The notes below the pieces were generated by a model that saw only the letters and a list, made by a program, of their open reading frames with translations, was not told the DNA's origin and did not search any database. DNA of 64,000 nucleotides. It comes from Halomonas sp. CUBES01. GTDB taxonomy: Bacteria; Pseudomonadota; Gammaproteobacteria; Pseudomonadales; Halomonadaceae. Both the position numbers and the translations under genes were made by a program. Where the stretch lies: the NCBI RefSeq assembly GCF_020991005.1, contig NZ_JAJLLW010000003.1, positions 310,001-374,000 on the forward strand, in the 5' to 3' direction. Positions within the stretch are counted from its first letter, which is position 1. The number at the start of each line of letters is the position of its first letter. Shown in pieces: positions 26,699 through 34,559 of the stretch.

Positions 26699-27604
26699 TC
26701 AGGGTACGCCATGTAACCGCGCGTCAAAAAAGGTCATGAAGGCACGCGCCTTGGCGGTCACATGCCGCCCCGGCGGATATACCGCGTAGACACCAGCTTC
26801 GGGCAGTGTCCATTCTTCAAGCACGCGTACCAGGCGTCCGGCGGCGATCTCTGGCGCTGCGGTCATGTCCGGCATGACAGAAAGCCCCCCTCCAGCGACC
26901 ATCAGCGCGACCAGGCTCGCCGTCGAATTGGCGGCCAGCCCCGCGCGCATTTGTACCTCATGCCGCTCATCACGTCGTTGGAACGTCCAGGTTAACGGCG
27001 CTTTTAACGGCGTAAAGGCGATCCATGCATGGTCTTCCAGCGCCTTGGGATGGCAGGGCGTGCCGTGACGTTCCAGGTAATCAGGGGCCGCCATTACATG
27101 CTGTTGAAAAGTGCCTATGCGACGCGCGCGAAGCGTGGAATCTTTGAGCCAGCCTAAACGAAACGCTAAATCGATACCGTCCTGCACCATGTCGCTTACC
27201 TGGTCGCCGCTGCGTAGTTCTATATGCAGGGCCGGGTGCAAGCGGCTAAAGGCGACCACCGCGCCACTCAACACCTCGGCGGCGTAATCTTCGGGGGCTG
27301 TGATACGCAACTCGCCGTGAAGCTGTTGGGTGTCACTGGCGGCACTGGCAAGTGCCCCCTGTAGATCCGTTAATAGCGGATGGCATTGATGGTAGAGCGC
27401 TTCTCCGGCCTGGGTGAGCTGGACCCGCCGCGTGGTGCGGAGAAACAGCGTGACCCCCAGGCGCGTTTCCAACTGGCGAATTTGCAGGCTTACGCGGGTT
27501 TTCGTACAGCCTAGCCGCTCCGCCGCCTTGGTAAAGCTGCCTGCCTCCACCAGCGCGATAAAGATCGGCAAACCGTTTAAATCGAACTCATTGGCGGTGG
27601 TCAT
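26699..27604 (-). CDS. LysR-family transcriptional regulator
   Basis: 301-aa LysR regulator. The N-terminal winged HTH reads FIALVEAGSFTKAAERLGCTKTRVSLQIRQLETRLG with LFLRTTRRVQLTQAG, and the C-terminal effector domain follows the CrgA-type pattern (VQDGIDLAFRLGWLKDS). The ATG at 27604 is used; a TTG at 27625 is the alternative and neither has a strong SD. It is divergent from the NAD(P)-binding oxidoreductase at 27715, with 110 bp between them, and probably controls it. Confidence 0.88.
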   Translation of the reverse strand: MTTANEFDLNGLPIFIALVEAGSFTKAAERLGCTKTRVSLQIRQLETRLGVTLFLRTTRRVQLTQAGEALYHQCHPLLTDLQGALASAASDTQQLHGELRITAPEDYAAEVLSGAVVAFSRLHPALHIELRSGDQVSDMVQDGIDLAFRLGWLKDSTLRARRIGTFQQHVMAAPDYLERHGTPCHPKALEDHAWIAFTPLKAPLTWTFQRRDERHEVQMRAGLAANSTASLVALMVAGGGLSVMPDMTAAPEIAAGRLVRVLEEWTLPEAGVYAVYPPGRHVTAKARAFMTFFDARLHGVP

Positions 27605-27714
27605 GTGGCGCTCGATTGTTATCAAATCAACGACAGTAAATTACGAAAACCGCTATTTTTCAAATCAATGAGGCGCCCGACAATGTAGTGACGACCCATT
27701 GAAGGAGTACTGTG

Positions 27715-28353
27715 ATGAAGATTGCACTGATCGGCGCCAGCGGATTCATTGGTTCTGCCCTGTTAACCGAGGCGCTCTCCCGCGGCCATCATGCGAAGGC
27801 ACTAGTCACTCGCCCTGAACGGGTGACGTCGCATGAACATGTCGTTAGCGTTAAAAGCGATGCGTTGAATACCGCTGAGCTTGCCCAGCAGCTACGCGGT
27901 GTCGAGGCCGTTGTCAGCGCTTTCAGCAGCCACGCCCAGAAGGATGTATTCGGCTATTATCTCAAGGGATTCCAGTCGATTCTGGCCGCCACTCAACACG
28001 CGTCAGTCCCCAGGTTGCTGATGGTCGGTGGTGCGGCCACACTTGAGGTGGCGTCGGGTAAGCTGTTGCTGGACACGCCGGATTTTCCCGACGAGTATCG
28101 GGCCATGGCGGAGGGGGCTAAAGCCGCTCTGGATATATTGCGGGAGCAAACGGCCCCGGCGTGGACGTTCCTGTCTCCCGCCGCTGAGATTTTTCCTGGC
28201 GAGCGCACGGGCAACTTCCGGCTGGGGAGCGATACGCTGCTCACCGATAGTGACGGCAACAGCCGTATTTCCGCGCAGGATTACGCCATCGCCATGATCG
28301 ATGAGCTGGAAGCGCCGCGCCATACCTATCAGCGCTTCTGCGTCGCCTACTGA
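27715..28353 (+). CDS. NAD(P)-binding oxidoreductase, atypical SDR (NmrA/YwnB-like)
   Basis: 212-aa Rossmann protein opening with KIALIGASGFIGSALLTEALSRGHHAKALVTRP, the GxxGxxG pattern of atypical short-chain dehydrogenases, with LLMVGGAATLEV and FLSPAAEIFPGERTG further on. It lacks the YxxxK catalytic pair of classical SDRs. Relatives act as NAD(P)H sensors or flavin and quinone reductases. AAGGAG lies 7 nt before the ATG at 27715. Divergent from a LysR regulator, a common pairing. Confidence 0.85.
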   Translation: MKIALIGASGFIGSALLTEALSRGHHAKALVTRPERVTSHEHVVSVKSDALNTAELAQQLRGVEAVVSAFSSHAQKDVFGYYLKGFQSILAATQHASVPRLLMVGGAATLEVASGKLLLDTPDFPDEYRAMAEGAKAALDILREQTAPAWTFLSPAAEIFPGERTGNFRLGSDTLLTDSDGNSRISAQDYAIAMIDELEAPRHTYQRFCVAY

Positions 28354-28368
28354 GCAAATTCTTATAGT

Positions 28369-28390
28369 CCCTTACCCGCACAGGTGAGGG
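28369..28390. terminator. Hairpin downstream of the oxidoreductase gene
   Basis: CCCTTACC (28369-28376) pairs with GGTGAGGG (28383-28390), including one G-T pair, around a 6-nt loop, 15 nt after the stop codon. There is no T tract. The right arm is identical to that of the hairpin at 62930-62949. Confidence 0.4.
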
Positions 28391-28491
28391 GCGCTTCATT
28401 AGTCCCAGGTATCCTTGCGCTATCATCATCTTCGTGACCGGGCGGCCTGTATGCCTCACACTGCCATTATATCCCTTTCGGATGCCTACCC

Positions 28492-29778
28492 TTGACCACC
28501 GCCGCCTGGTTTGTATTGATCGGAATCCTGTTGATCACGATGGGGCTGCGTTCTGCTTTTCTGCAGCGAATGCGGCTGACGCCGTCGATTGTCTATCTGG
28601 CTATCGGGGTCACCCTGGGGCCGTCGCTGCTCGGTGCGTTTCATTTCAACCCGCTCAAGCAGGCGCACCTGCTGGAAGTGCTCGCTGAAATTGCGGTGTT
28701 GGTGTCGTTGTTTATCGCGGGCATGAAAATGCCGTTGCCCTTCAGATGGCGCGAATGGCGTGTGCCGGTGCGGCTGGCGTTTGTCTCCATGTCGATCAGC
28801 GTCGCCCTGACGGCTGCTTTCGGCTACTACATACTGGCTTTACCACTGGGGGCAGCGGTTGTGCTGGGCGCTATACTGGCGCCTACCGATCCGGTGCTGG
28901 CCACCGACGTGCAGGTTCGCCACATGGGCGATAAAGACCCGCTGCGGTTCACGCTGACCAGTGAAGCGGGCATGAACGATGGCAGTGCCTTTCCGTTTGT
29001 GATGCTCGGGCTCGCCATGCTCAGCGCGCCGCTCAGCCTGGACATGCTCCAGGGGTGGCTGCTGAAGGAGATACTCTGGTCCACGCTCATGGCGCTGGTG
29101 GTGGGCGTGGTCATGGGGCGTTTATTGGCTCAGCTGGTATGGAAGCAACGCTTCATGATCAGCGAGGGGCCTTTGCTGGATGATTTTCTCGGGTTGGGCC
29201 TGATCGGCGTGGTGTATGGCGTCTGCCTGCTGCTCGATGCGTGGGGCTTTCTGGCGGTGTTTGCGGCGGCCATTGCGCTGCGCCAGTCAGAGCGCAAGCT
29301 GGCGAATACTCATGCACCCGCCTCAGACGTTCCGCCCGTGCCTGACACGTCGATCCTCGACGAGGAGGCAACGCCTCAACACGGTACGCAAGTGGCAGAA
29401 GGCTCGTTGGTGTTCAAGGAATCCCTCGAGCGGCTTTCCGAGCTGGTGCTTGTCATGCTGCTGGGTGGGATGCTGTTTATTGATTCGTGGAGTATGCGGG
29501 CGGTTGGCCTGGCGCTCTTTCTGTTTGTTATCGTGCGCCCGGTCAGCGTCTTTATCGGCCTGCTTGGCTCGGGAACGCCGATGCGCCTGCGGATGCTGGT
29601 AGGGTGGTTCGGCGTGCGCGGTATCGGCTCGATCTATTACCTGATGTTCGCGATTGTCTTTGGTCTGCCGGAAGCGCTGGCGGTGGAGTTCATCCACATT
29701 ACGCTGGTGGTGATCGTGCTGTCGATCATTATCCACGGACTCACCGTCAAGCCGATGATGTCAAAGTGGTGGCCATAG
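28492..29778 (+). CDS. CPA1-family Na+(K+)/H+ antiporter (NhaP-like)
   Basis: 428-aa cation:proton antiporter with about 12 hydrophobic helices. GAILAPTDPVLATDVQ (the TDP loop) and TSEAGMNDGSAFPFVMLGL (the ND ion-binding motif) are CPA1 signatures, and GWFGVRGIGSIYYL is the late helix. A short hydrophilic insert (about 265-300) separates the last helices. The frame has no ATG at its 5' end; TTG at 28492 is the only sensible start, with a weak SD. A 14-codon frame starting at ATG 28451 ends in a TGA that overlaps this TTG and may couple translation. Confidence 0.85.
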   Translation: MTTAAWFVLIGILLITMGLRSAFLQRMRLTPSIVYLAIGVTLGPSLLGAFHFNPLKQAHLLEVLAEIAVLVSLFIAGMKMPLPFRWREWRVPVRLAFVSMSISVALTAAFGYYILALPLGAAVVLGAILAPTDPVLATDVQVRHMGDKDPLRFTLTSEAGMNDGSAFPFVMLGLAMLSAPLSLDMLQGWLLKEILWSTLMALVVGVVMGRLLAQLVWKQRFMISEGPLLDDFLGLGLIGVVYGVCLLLDAWGFLAVFAAAIALRQSERKLANTHAPASDVPPVPDTSILDEEATPQHGTQVAEGSLVFKESLERLSELVLVMLLGGMLFIDSWSMRAVGLALFLFVIVRPVSVFIGLLGSGTPMRLRMLVGWFGVRGIGSIYYLMFAIVFGLPEALAVEFIHITLVVIVLSIIIHGLTVKPMMSKWWP

Positions 29779-29847
29779 ACCGAGCAAAGATACCCTCTAT
29801 CATTGCCAGCGAGCCTCTTCGGTAAGTAACACCACAGGAACAGCACA

Positions 29848-30363
29848 ATGGATGTGATTGGCAACATCATCGTCTCCGAGTTTTCGGATTTTAACGATTT
29901 AAGAGAATTTGTCGTGGTGGTGCTGCGGCTGCTGATGGCGGCACTACTGGGGGGACTGCTGGGGCTGGAGCGCGAACAGAGCGGCAAGGCGGCGGGCATA
30001 CGTACCCATATGCTGGTATGCATGGGCGCTGCGCTGTTTATCTTGATTCCTGCGCAAGCGGGTATTTCCGATTCGGAGATGAGCCGCGTCATTCAAGGCG
30101 TTATAGCGGGCATCGGCTTTCTTTGCGCCGGTACCATCATTACCCGTAAAGACGACCAAGGCACCTCAGGGCTGACCACGGCGGCAGGCATCTGGTTTAC
30201 CGCCGCCATCGGCATTGCCGTAGGTCTGGGGCGCGAGCAAACGGCCGTGTTATGTACGCTGCTGGCCTGGCTGGTGTTGTACGTGGTGCCATTTTTCACG
30301 CGTTTCATCAGCAGGAAAAAAGCGAACCAAGACGAGGACACCGACGACACGCCCGATGCCTGA
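29848..30363 (+). CDS. MgtC/SapB-family membrane protein
   Basis: 171-aa inner-membrane protein with about five hydrophobic segments. LLMAALLGGLLGLEREQSGKAAGIRTHMLVCMGAALF and GVIAGIGFLCAGTIITRK match the MgtC N-terminal domain. Family members support growth in low Mg2+ and modulate the F-type ATP synthase in pathogens; the role in environmental bacteria is less clear. The C-terminus is an acidic tail without the MgtC ACT-like domain. AGGAACAGCACA precedes the ATG. It lies 69 nt after the antiporter and may share its transcript. Confidence 0.86.
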   Translation: MDVIGNIIVSEFSDFNDLREFVVVVLRLLMAALLGGLLGLEREQSGKAAGIRTHMLVCMGAALFILIPAQAGISDSEMSRVIQGVIAGIGFLCAGTIITRKDDQGTSGLTTAAGIWFTAAIGIAVGLGREQTAVLCTLLAWLVLYVVPFFTRFISRKKANQDEDTDDTPDA

Positions 30364-30458
30364 GGAACCAGGGTATCTGCTGGTGTAGCGGTGTCAGTGT
30401 GCTCTATTGGCAGAGCGCTACTGTGGAGCCCCCTTCATTTCATGATTTGAAGACCCCG

Positions 30459-32384
30459 TTAGTTTTTTGTCGTCGTTTTCTTTCTCCCGCCCGGGCTTTT
30501 GCGTCTAACGTACCGTTTGCCTGTCTGGCTGGTGCGCTTGGCGACCCCTCCCGCTTCTCCCTGGGCGGTCTGCAAGCTGTGCTTCAGCTTGCCTGCGTCG
30601 CTATGGGTGAGCAGGCTGCGTAAATCCTCCAGCAGGGCCTGTTGAAAGGCGTATGCGTCGTCCTGCTGCTCGGCGATGGCGCGCAGGCGCTGCTCCCATA
30701 GGGCGGTGCGTTCTGGCGTGCTAACGGCGCTGGGCAGGGCGGCGATGAGCGCGGTGCCCAGTCTGGTGGCGCGCAGGGCTTTCTGCTTGCGGATCAGGTA
30801 GCCGCGTTGCACCAGGGTTTCGATAATCCCGGCGCGGGTCGCTTCGGTGCCCAGGCCGTCGGTGTCGCGTAGGGTGCGGCGCACGGCCGGGTCGTCCACG
30901 TAACGTCCGATGTTCATCATCGCCTTGATCAGGCTGGCGTCGGTGAAGGGTTCCGGCGGGCGGGTTTCCTTTTCCTCGACGTCTGCGCCGAGCGCCTGGC
31001 AGGCTTCGCCCTGGGTCAGCGGCGGCAGGGGGGGCGTCTCTTCGCGGGTGGTAAACAGCGGCTTCCAGCCGGGGTCGAGGATGCTCTGGCCGCGGGCGCG
31101 GAAAGCCTCTTTCAGCAAGGTGAACTCTGCCTTCACTTCAAAAGTGCGCAGCGGGCGGTAGAACTGGGCCATCACGTTGCGCACGATCAGCCGGAACACC
31201 TGGCCCTCAGTGGCGGATAGCTGGCTTAAGTCCGCCGGTTTGCCGGTGGGGGCAATGGCGTGGTGCGCGCCTACCTGCTTGTCGTTCCAGGCCTTGGAGC
31301 GTAGGGAGAAGTCGGCACCGTCGAGCCACTGGCGCAGGGTATCGTCGTTCTGACAGGCACCGCTCAAGCTGCGCTGGGCAAGCGGGAGGTGGTCTTCGGG
31401 CAGGTAGCGGCAGTCGGAGCGCGGGTACGTAATCAGCTTGTGCTGCTCGTAAAGCCGCTGGCAGATATCCAGCACCACTTGCGCGGAAAGCCCGTGGCGG
31501 CGGGCGGCGTCGACCTGCAGGGCAGAAAGCGAATAGGGCAGCGGCGGCGCCTGGCGCTTTTCCTGCTGCTCCAGCTGGGTCAGCTCCCCAGTCGCCCCAG
31601 GCAGCTGCGCCGCCAGCGCGTCGGCGGGGGCGCGGTCGATCAGTCGCCCCTGGTCATCCAGCGGCTGATGTTCCTTGGGTACCCACCAGGCCCGTAGTTG
31701 CCCCTGGGCAACCTGCAGGTCTACCCATAGCGGGTAGAAGGGATGGGGCACGAAATCACGGATGGCGTTGTCGCGGCGCACGATCAGCCCGAGCACCGGG
31801 GTCTGCACGCGGCCCACGGAAAGCACGCCGTCGTGGCCCGCCTGACGGCCCGTAAGCGTCCAGGCGCGGGTCAGGTTGATGCCGTAAAGCCAGTCGGCGC
31901 GGGCGCGGGCCTGGGCTGCCTGGTAAAGCGGCTGGAACTCGGCGTTGGAGCGAAGTGTTGTGAGGGCTCGACTCACCGCCGGGCGGTTAAGGTCGCTGAT
32001 CAGCAGCCGCTGCACCGGGCCGCGATACTTCATGTGCTCGATCACTTCCTGGACCAACAGCTGGCCTTCGCGGTCCGGGTCGCCGGCGTGAATCACTTCC
32101 TTGGCCTGCTTGATCAGCTTGCGAATTACCGCCAGCTGCCCGCGGGCCTTGGGGCGCGGCGCGAGCTGCCAGGTAGAGGGCACAATCGGCAGCCGGTCGA
32201 GCCGCCACTGTTTGTCGGCGGGGTCGTAGGCTTCCGGCGCGGCCTGTTCCAACAGATGGCCAAGGCACCAGGTCACCGTGGTATCGCCGCAGACAATCGC
32301 GCCGTCCTGACGCTGGGCGTTGCCGGGGAGCGCGTCGGCAATCGCCCGGGCCAGGCTGGGTTTTTCGGCGATAATCAAGCGCAT
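30459..32384 (-). CDS. topB: DNA topoisomerase III
   Basis: 641-aa type IA topoisomerase that decatenates DNA during replication and recombination. The N-terminal Toprim domain has the catalytic Glu in LIIAEKPSLARAIADAL and the Mg2+ motif DPDREGQL near residue 103. The active-site Tyr is in LITYPRSDCRYLPED near 325. The C-terminal tail (KRYVRRKSPGGRKKTTTKN) is strongly basic and replaces the zinc fingers found in TopA. The ATG at 32384 places the Toprim motif at the extreme N-terminus, as in E. coli TopB. Length is close to that of the E. coli enzyme. Confidence 0.93.
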   Translation of the reverse strand: MRLIIAEKPSLARAIADALPGNAQRQDGAIVCGDTTVTWCLGHLLEQAAPEAYDPADKQWRLDRLPIVPSTWQLAPRPKARGQLAVIRKLIKQAKEVIHAGDPDREGQLLVQEVIEHMKYRGPVQRLLISDLNRPAVSRALTTLRSNAEFQPLYQAAQARARADWLYGINLTRAWTLTGRQAGHDGVLSVGRVQTPVLGLIVRRDNAIRDFVPHPFYPLWVDLQVAQGQLRAWWVPKEHQPLDDQGRLIDRAPADALAAQLPGATGELTQLEQQEKRQAPPLPYSLSALQVDAARRHGLSAQVVLDICQRLYEQHKLITYPRSDCRYLPEDHLPLAQRSLSGACQNDDTLRQWLDGADFSLRSKAWNDKQVGAHHAIAPTGKPADLSQLSATEGQVFRLIVRNVMAQFYRPLRTFEVKAEFTLLKEAFRARGQSILDPGWKPLFTTREETPPLPPLTQGEACQALGADVEEKETRPPEPFTDASLIKAMMNIGRYVDDPAVRRTLRDTDGLGTEATRAGIIETLVQRGYLIRKQKALRATRLGTALIAALPSAVSTPERTALWEQRLRAIAEQQDDAYAFQQALLEDLRSLLTHSDAGKLKHSLQTAQGEAGGVAKRTSQTGKRYVRRKSPGGRKKTTTKN

Positions 32385-32556
32385 GCGGGCTAGGCCTGAG
32401 TGGTTGAACGTGACTGTTATGGTACCAGACAGCAGGCGGTGTTGAGCATCCTGCAAGGCTGTCGATGAAATGATACGCAGCCTTTATGCGTATAGCTTTT
32501 GTATAAATATGAATGATTGCGTAAGCTGTGGGCAGATGGTCAACAAGGTAGCTGCC

Positions 32557-33804
32557 ATGCGAGATCGCGGTAGAACACGACGTTTAATGGGATTGGGGGC
32601 GCGCACCGGCGGTGCGCTGCTCAAGACGCGCCTGGGTGGCCAGGCGGACTGGCGGTCCTTGGGTGAAGCGCTGTTTGAGGGGCTTTCCGAGCTCAAGGGG
32701 CCGGCCATGAAACTGGCGCAGATCATGTCCCAGTGGGATGATCTCTTGCCACCAGACCTGGCCGAGGAGCTGTCGCGCCTTCAGCGCCAGGCGGAGCCCA
32801 TGCCCTGGCCGCGTATCCGCGAGGCGCTGGTGATGCAGTACGGCGAGCTGGATTCGCGCTTTCGCGACATCGAAGAGCGGCCCTTTGCCAGCGCTTCCAT
32901 GGGGCAGGTGCACAAGGCGGTGACTCACGAGGGCGAGACGGTGGTGCTCAAGGTGCAATACCCCGGGCTTGCCGACGTGCTGGAAAGCGACCTCAAGCAG
33001 GTGAGGCGCATCATGGGGCTGGGTCGCTGGTTCAAGGTGCCCCAGGCGCGTCTGGACGCGCTGTTTGAAGAGCTGGCGGCGGGACTGCGCGACGAGCTTG
33101 ATTACCGCGCCGAGGCTGACGCCATGGCCCGCTACCGCGAACGCTACCAGGCCGATAGCCGCCTGGTGATCCCCGAGCCGCTGTTCGAGCTTTCCGGCCA
33201 GCATGTGCTGGCGATGCGTTTTGTGGACGGCACGCCGCTGCGCGATCTGGAAAGTGCCGACGACGACACCCGCCAGAAAGTCGCCGTGGCGTTGGCGGAC
33301 TGGATCACCGAGGAGCTGTTTACCTACGGCGAGCTCCACGCCGACCCCCACGCAGGCAACTTTGCCGCCGATGAGCAGGGCCGGCTGGTGATCTATGACT
33401 TTGGCGCGGTGATCCCGGTGCCAGAGGCGCGTCTCAACGCAATGATGCAGCTGCTGGAGGCCACGCTGGCCCATGACCCCATGGCCATGGACGAAGCGCT
33501 GGTACAGATGGGCGGCCGCCAGGGGCAGGGCGCGCCGCTGTCGCTTTACCGTGAATCCGCCGAGTGCGTCGCCCCGCTGTTTGCCCCTGGCGAGCAGGAT
33601 TTCAGCGACGTGCGTGTTCACCGCCGGCTGCGTGAATTGACCCCCAAGGTCTGGGCGGCGATGGATCGCCTCCAGCCGCCCGCCGAGACCCTGCTGCTGT
33701 CCCGCGCCTTGAACGGTCACTACTGGAACCTGGTGCGCCTCAAGGCGCGCCTGGACATGCATTCGCGCGCCCAGCCGTTACTGGAATGGGCACGCAAGGC
33801 TTAA
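32557..33804 (+). CDS. ABC1/UbiB-family atypical kinase-like protein
   Basis: 415-aa ABC1 (ADCK/COQ8) family protein. The A-rich loop FASASMGQVHKA, the Lys in VVLKVQYPG, GELHADPHAGNF and VIYDFGAV are in place. The N-terminal motif reads MKLAQIMS, with Ala where UbiB and COQ8 have Gly (KxGQ). These proteins act in ubiquinone synthesis or lipid handling as ATPases rather than protein kinases; no C-terminal membrane helices like those of true UbiB are evident, so it is probably a paralogue. The ATG at 32557 follows AAGGT at SD distance; upstream in-frame ATGs at 32470, 32509 and 32536 have poorer sites. Its stop overlaps the convergent GNAT gene by 4 bp. Confidence 0.82.
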   Translation: MRDRGRTRRLMGLGARTGGALLKTRLGGQADWRSLGEALFEGLSELKGPAMKLAQIMSQWDDLLPPDLAEELSRLQRQAEPMPWPRIREALVMQYGELDSRFRDIEERPFASASMGQVHKAVTHEGETVVLKVQYPGLADVLESDLKQVRRIMGLGRWFKVPQARLDALFEELAAGLRDELDYRAEADAMARYRERYQADSRLVIPEPLFELSGQHVLAMRFVDGTPLRDLESADDDTRQKVAVALADWITEELFTYGELHADPHAGNFAADEQGRLVIYDFGAVIPVPEARLNAMMQLLEATLAHDPMAMDEALVQMGGRQGQGAPLSLYRESAECVAPLFAPGEQDFSDVRVHRRLRELTPKVWAAMDRLQPPAETLLLSRALNGHYWNLVRLKARLDMHSRAQPLLEWARKA

Positions 33805-34403
33805 TCAGAGGTTCCCAAGGTTTTTAGCCAGAACACCATCGTCTTGTGGGTTTCGTCCGCTTCCCCGATGTCTTTCCAGGCAAAGGTGGTGGCAAGCTTG
33901 CCGTGGCGCTGGTAGCCCTGGGCATTCCAGAAGCCGTGGAGCGGGCGATAGTCCGTCGGCTCCTGGGGATGGCCGCTGGGACGCTCCACGGCGCAGAAGG
34001 CGGCGATCTCGAACACCTGGCGTCTGGCATGCGCTTCGCGCTCGGCCATGAACTGCTTGCCAATGCCGCGGCCGCGGTAGTCGTGTAGCAGCACCGACTC
34101 GCCGTAGTAAAACACCCGCTCGGGGTCGATGCCGTTGGCCTCGAAGGGGCGGCGAAACGCGTCGACTTCGTCTCTCAGTGGCTGCCCGGTGGCCGCGCCT
34201 ACCAGGGTGTCACCGTCGAAGGCCAGCACGAACAGGCTTGCCGGGTTCTCCGCGTAGCGGCCTAGATAGTCTGCCTCGTAGCCCAGGTCGCCGTCGTAAA
34301 GATAGGGAAAATCCCGAAATACCCGAATACGGAGCCGAGCAAGGGCGTCCAGATGGGGCGTGATGGCGTGGCCTTGGCAGGCAGTAAGGGTCAGTTCGTT
34401 CAT
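33801..34403 (-). CDS. GNAT-family N-acetyltransferase
   Basis: 200-aa acetyltransferase-like protein. Acetyl-CoA-binding motif A reads LHDYRGRGIGKQFMAEREAHAR, preceded by the beta strands of VLAFDGDTLVGAATG. The C-terminal part (HGFWNAQGYQRHGKL) is the usual GNAT strand and loop. Substrate unknown. The gene converges on the ABC1 gene and both stop codons lie in one TTAA tetranucleotide. Confidence 0.83.
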   Translation of the reverse strand: MNELTLTACQGHAITPHLDALARLRIRVFRDFPYLYDGDLGYEADYLGRYAENPASLFVLAFDGDTLVGAATGQPLRDEVDAFRRPFEANGIDPERVFYYGESVLLHDYRGRGIGKQFMAEREAHARRQVFEIAAFCAVERPSGHPQEPTDYRPLHGFWNAQGYQRHGKLATTFAWKDIGEADETHKTMVFWLKTLGTSD

Positions 34404-34559
34404 GGCATTGCTCTGAATGGTTAAAACGCTGCGTCGTCAGGTGGATGGCTGAACCCTAGCAGTCCGTGACGATGGCGCCAATCCTCTCTGTGTGCCCCCT
34501 GTCGGTCATGCTAAACTATGGCGCTTTTGGATACGGTATTTAACACAGTGGAGACGGCA

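Noticed and set aside
28434..28688. Plus-strand open frame overlapping the start of the CPA1 antiporter
   Set aside because: Overlaps the antiporter coding region in another frame and shows no domain.
30384..30424. tRNA D-arm-like stretch (GCTCTATTGGCAGAGC) between mgtC and topB
   Set aside because: Flanking bases do not fold into an acceptor stem, anticodon arm or T arm, so it is not a tRNA; perhaps only a hairpin.
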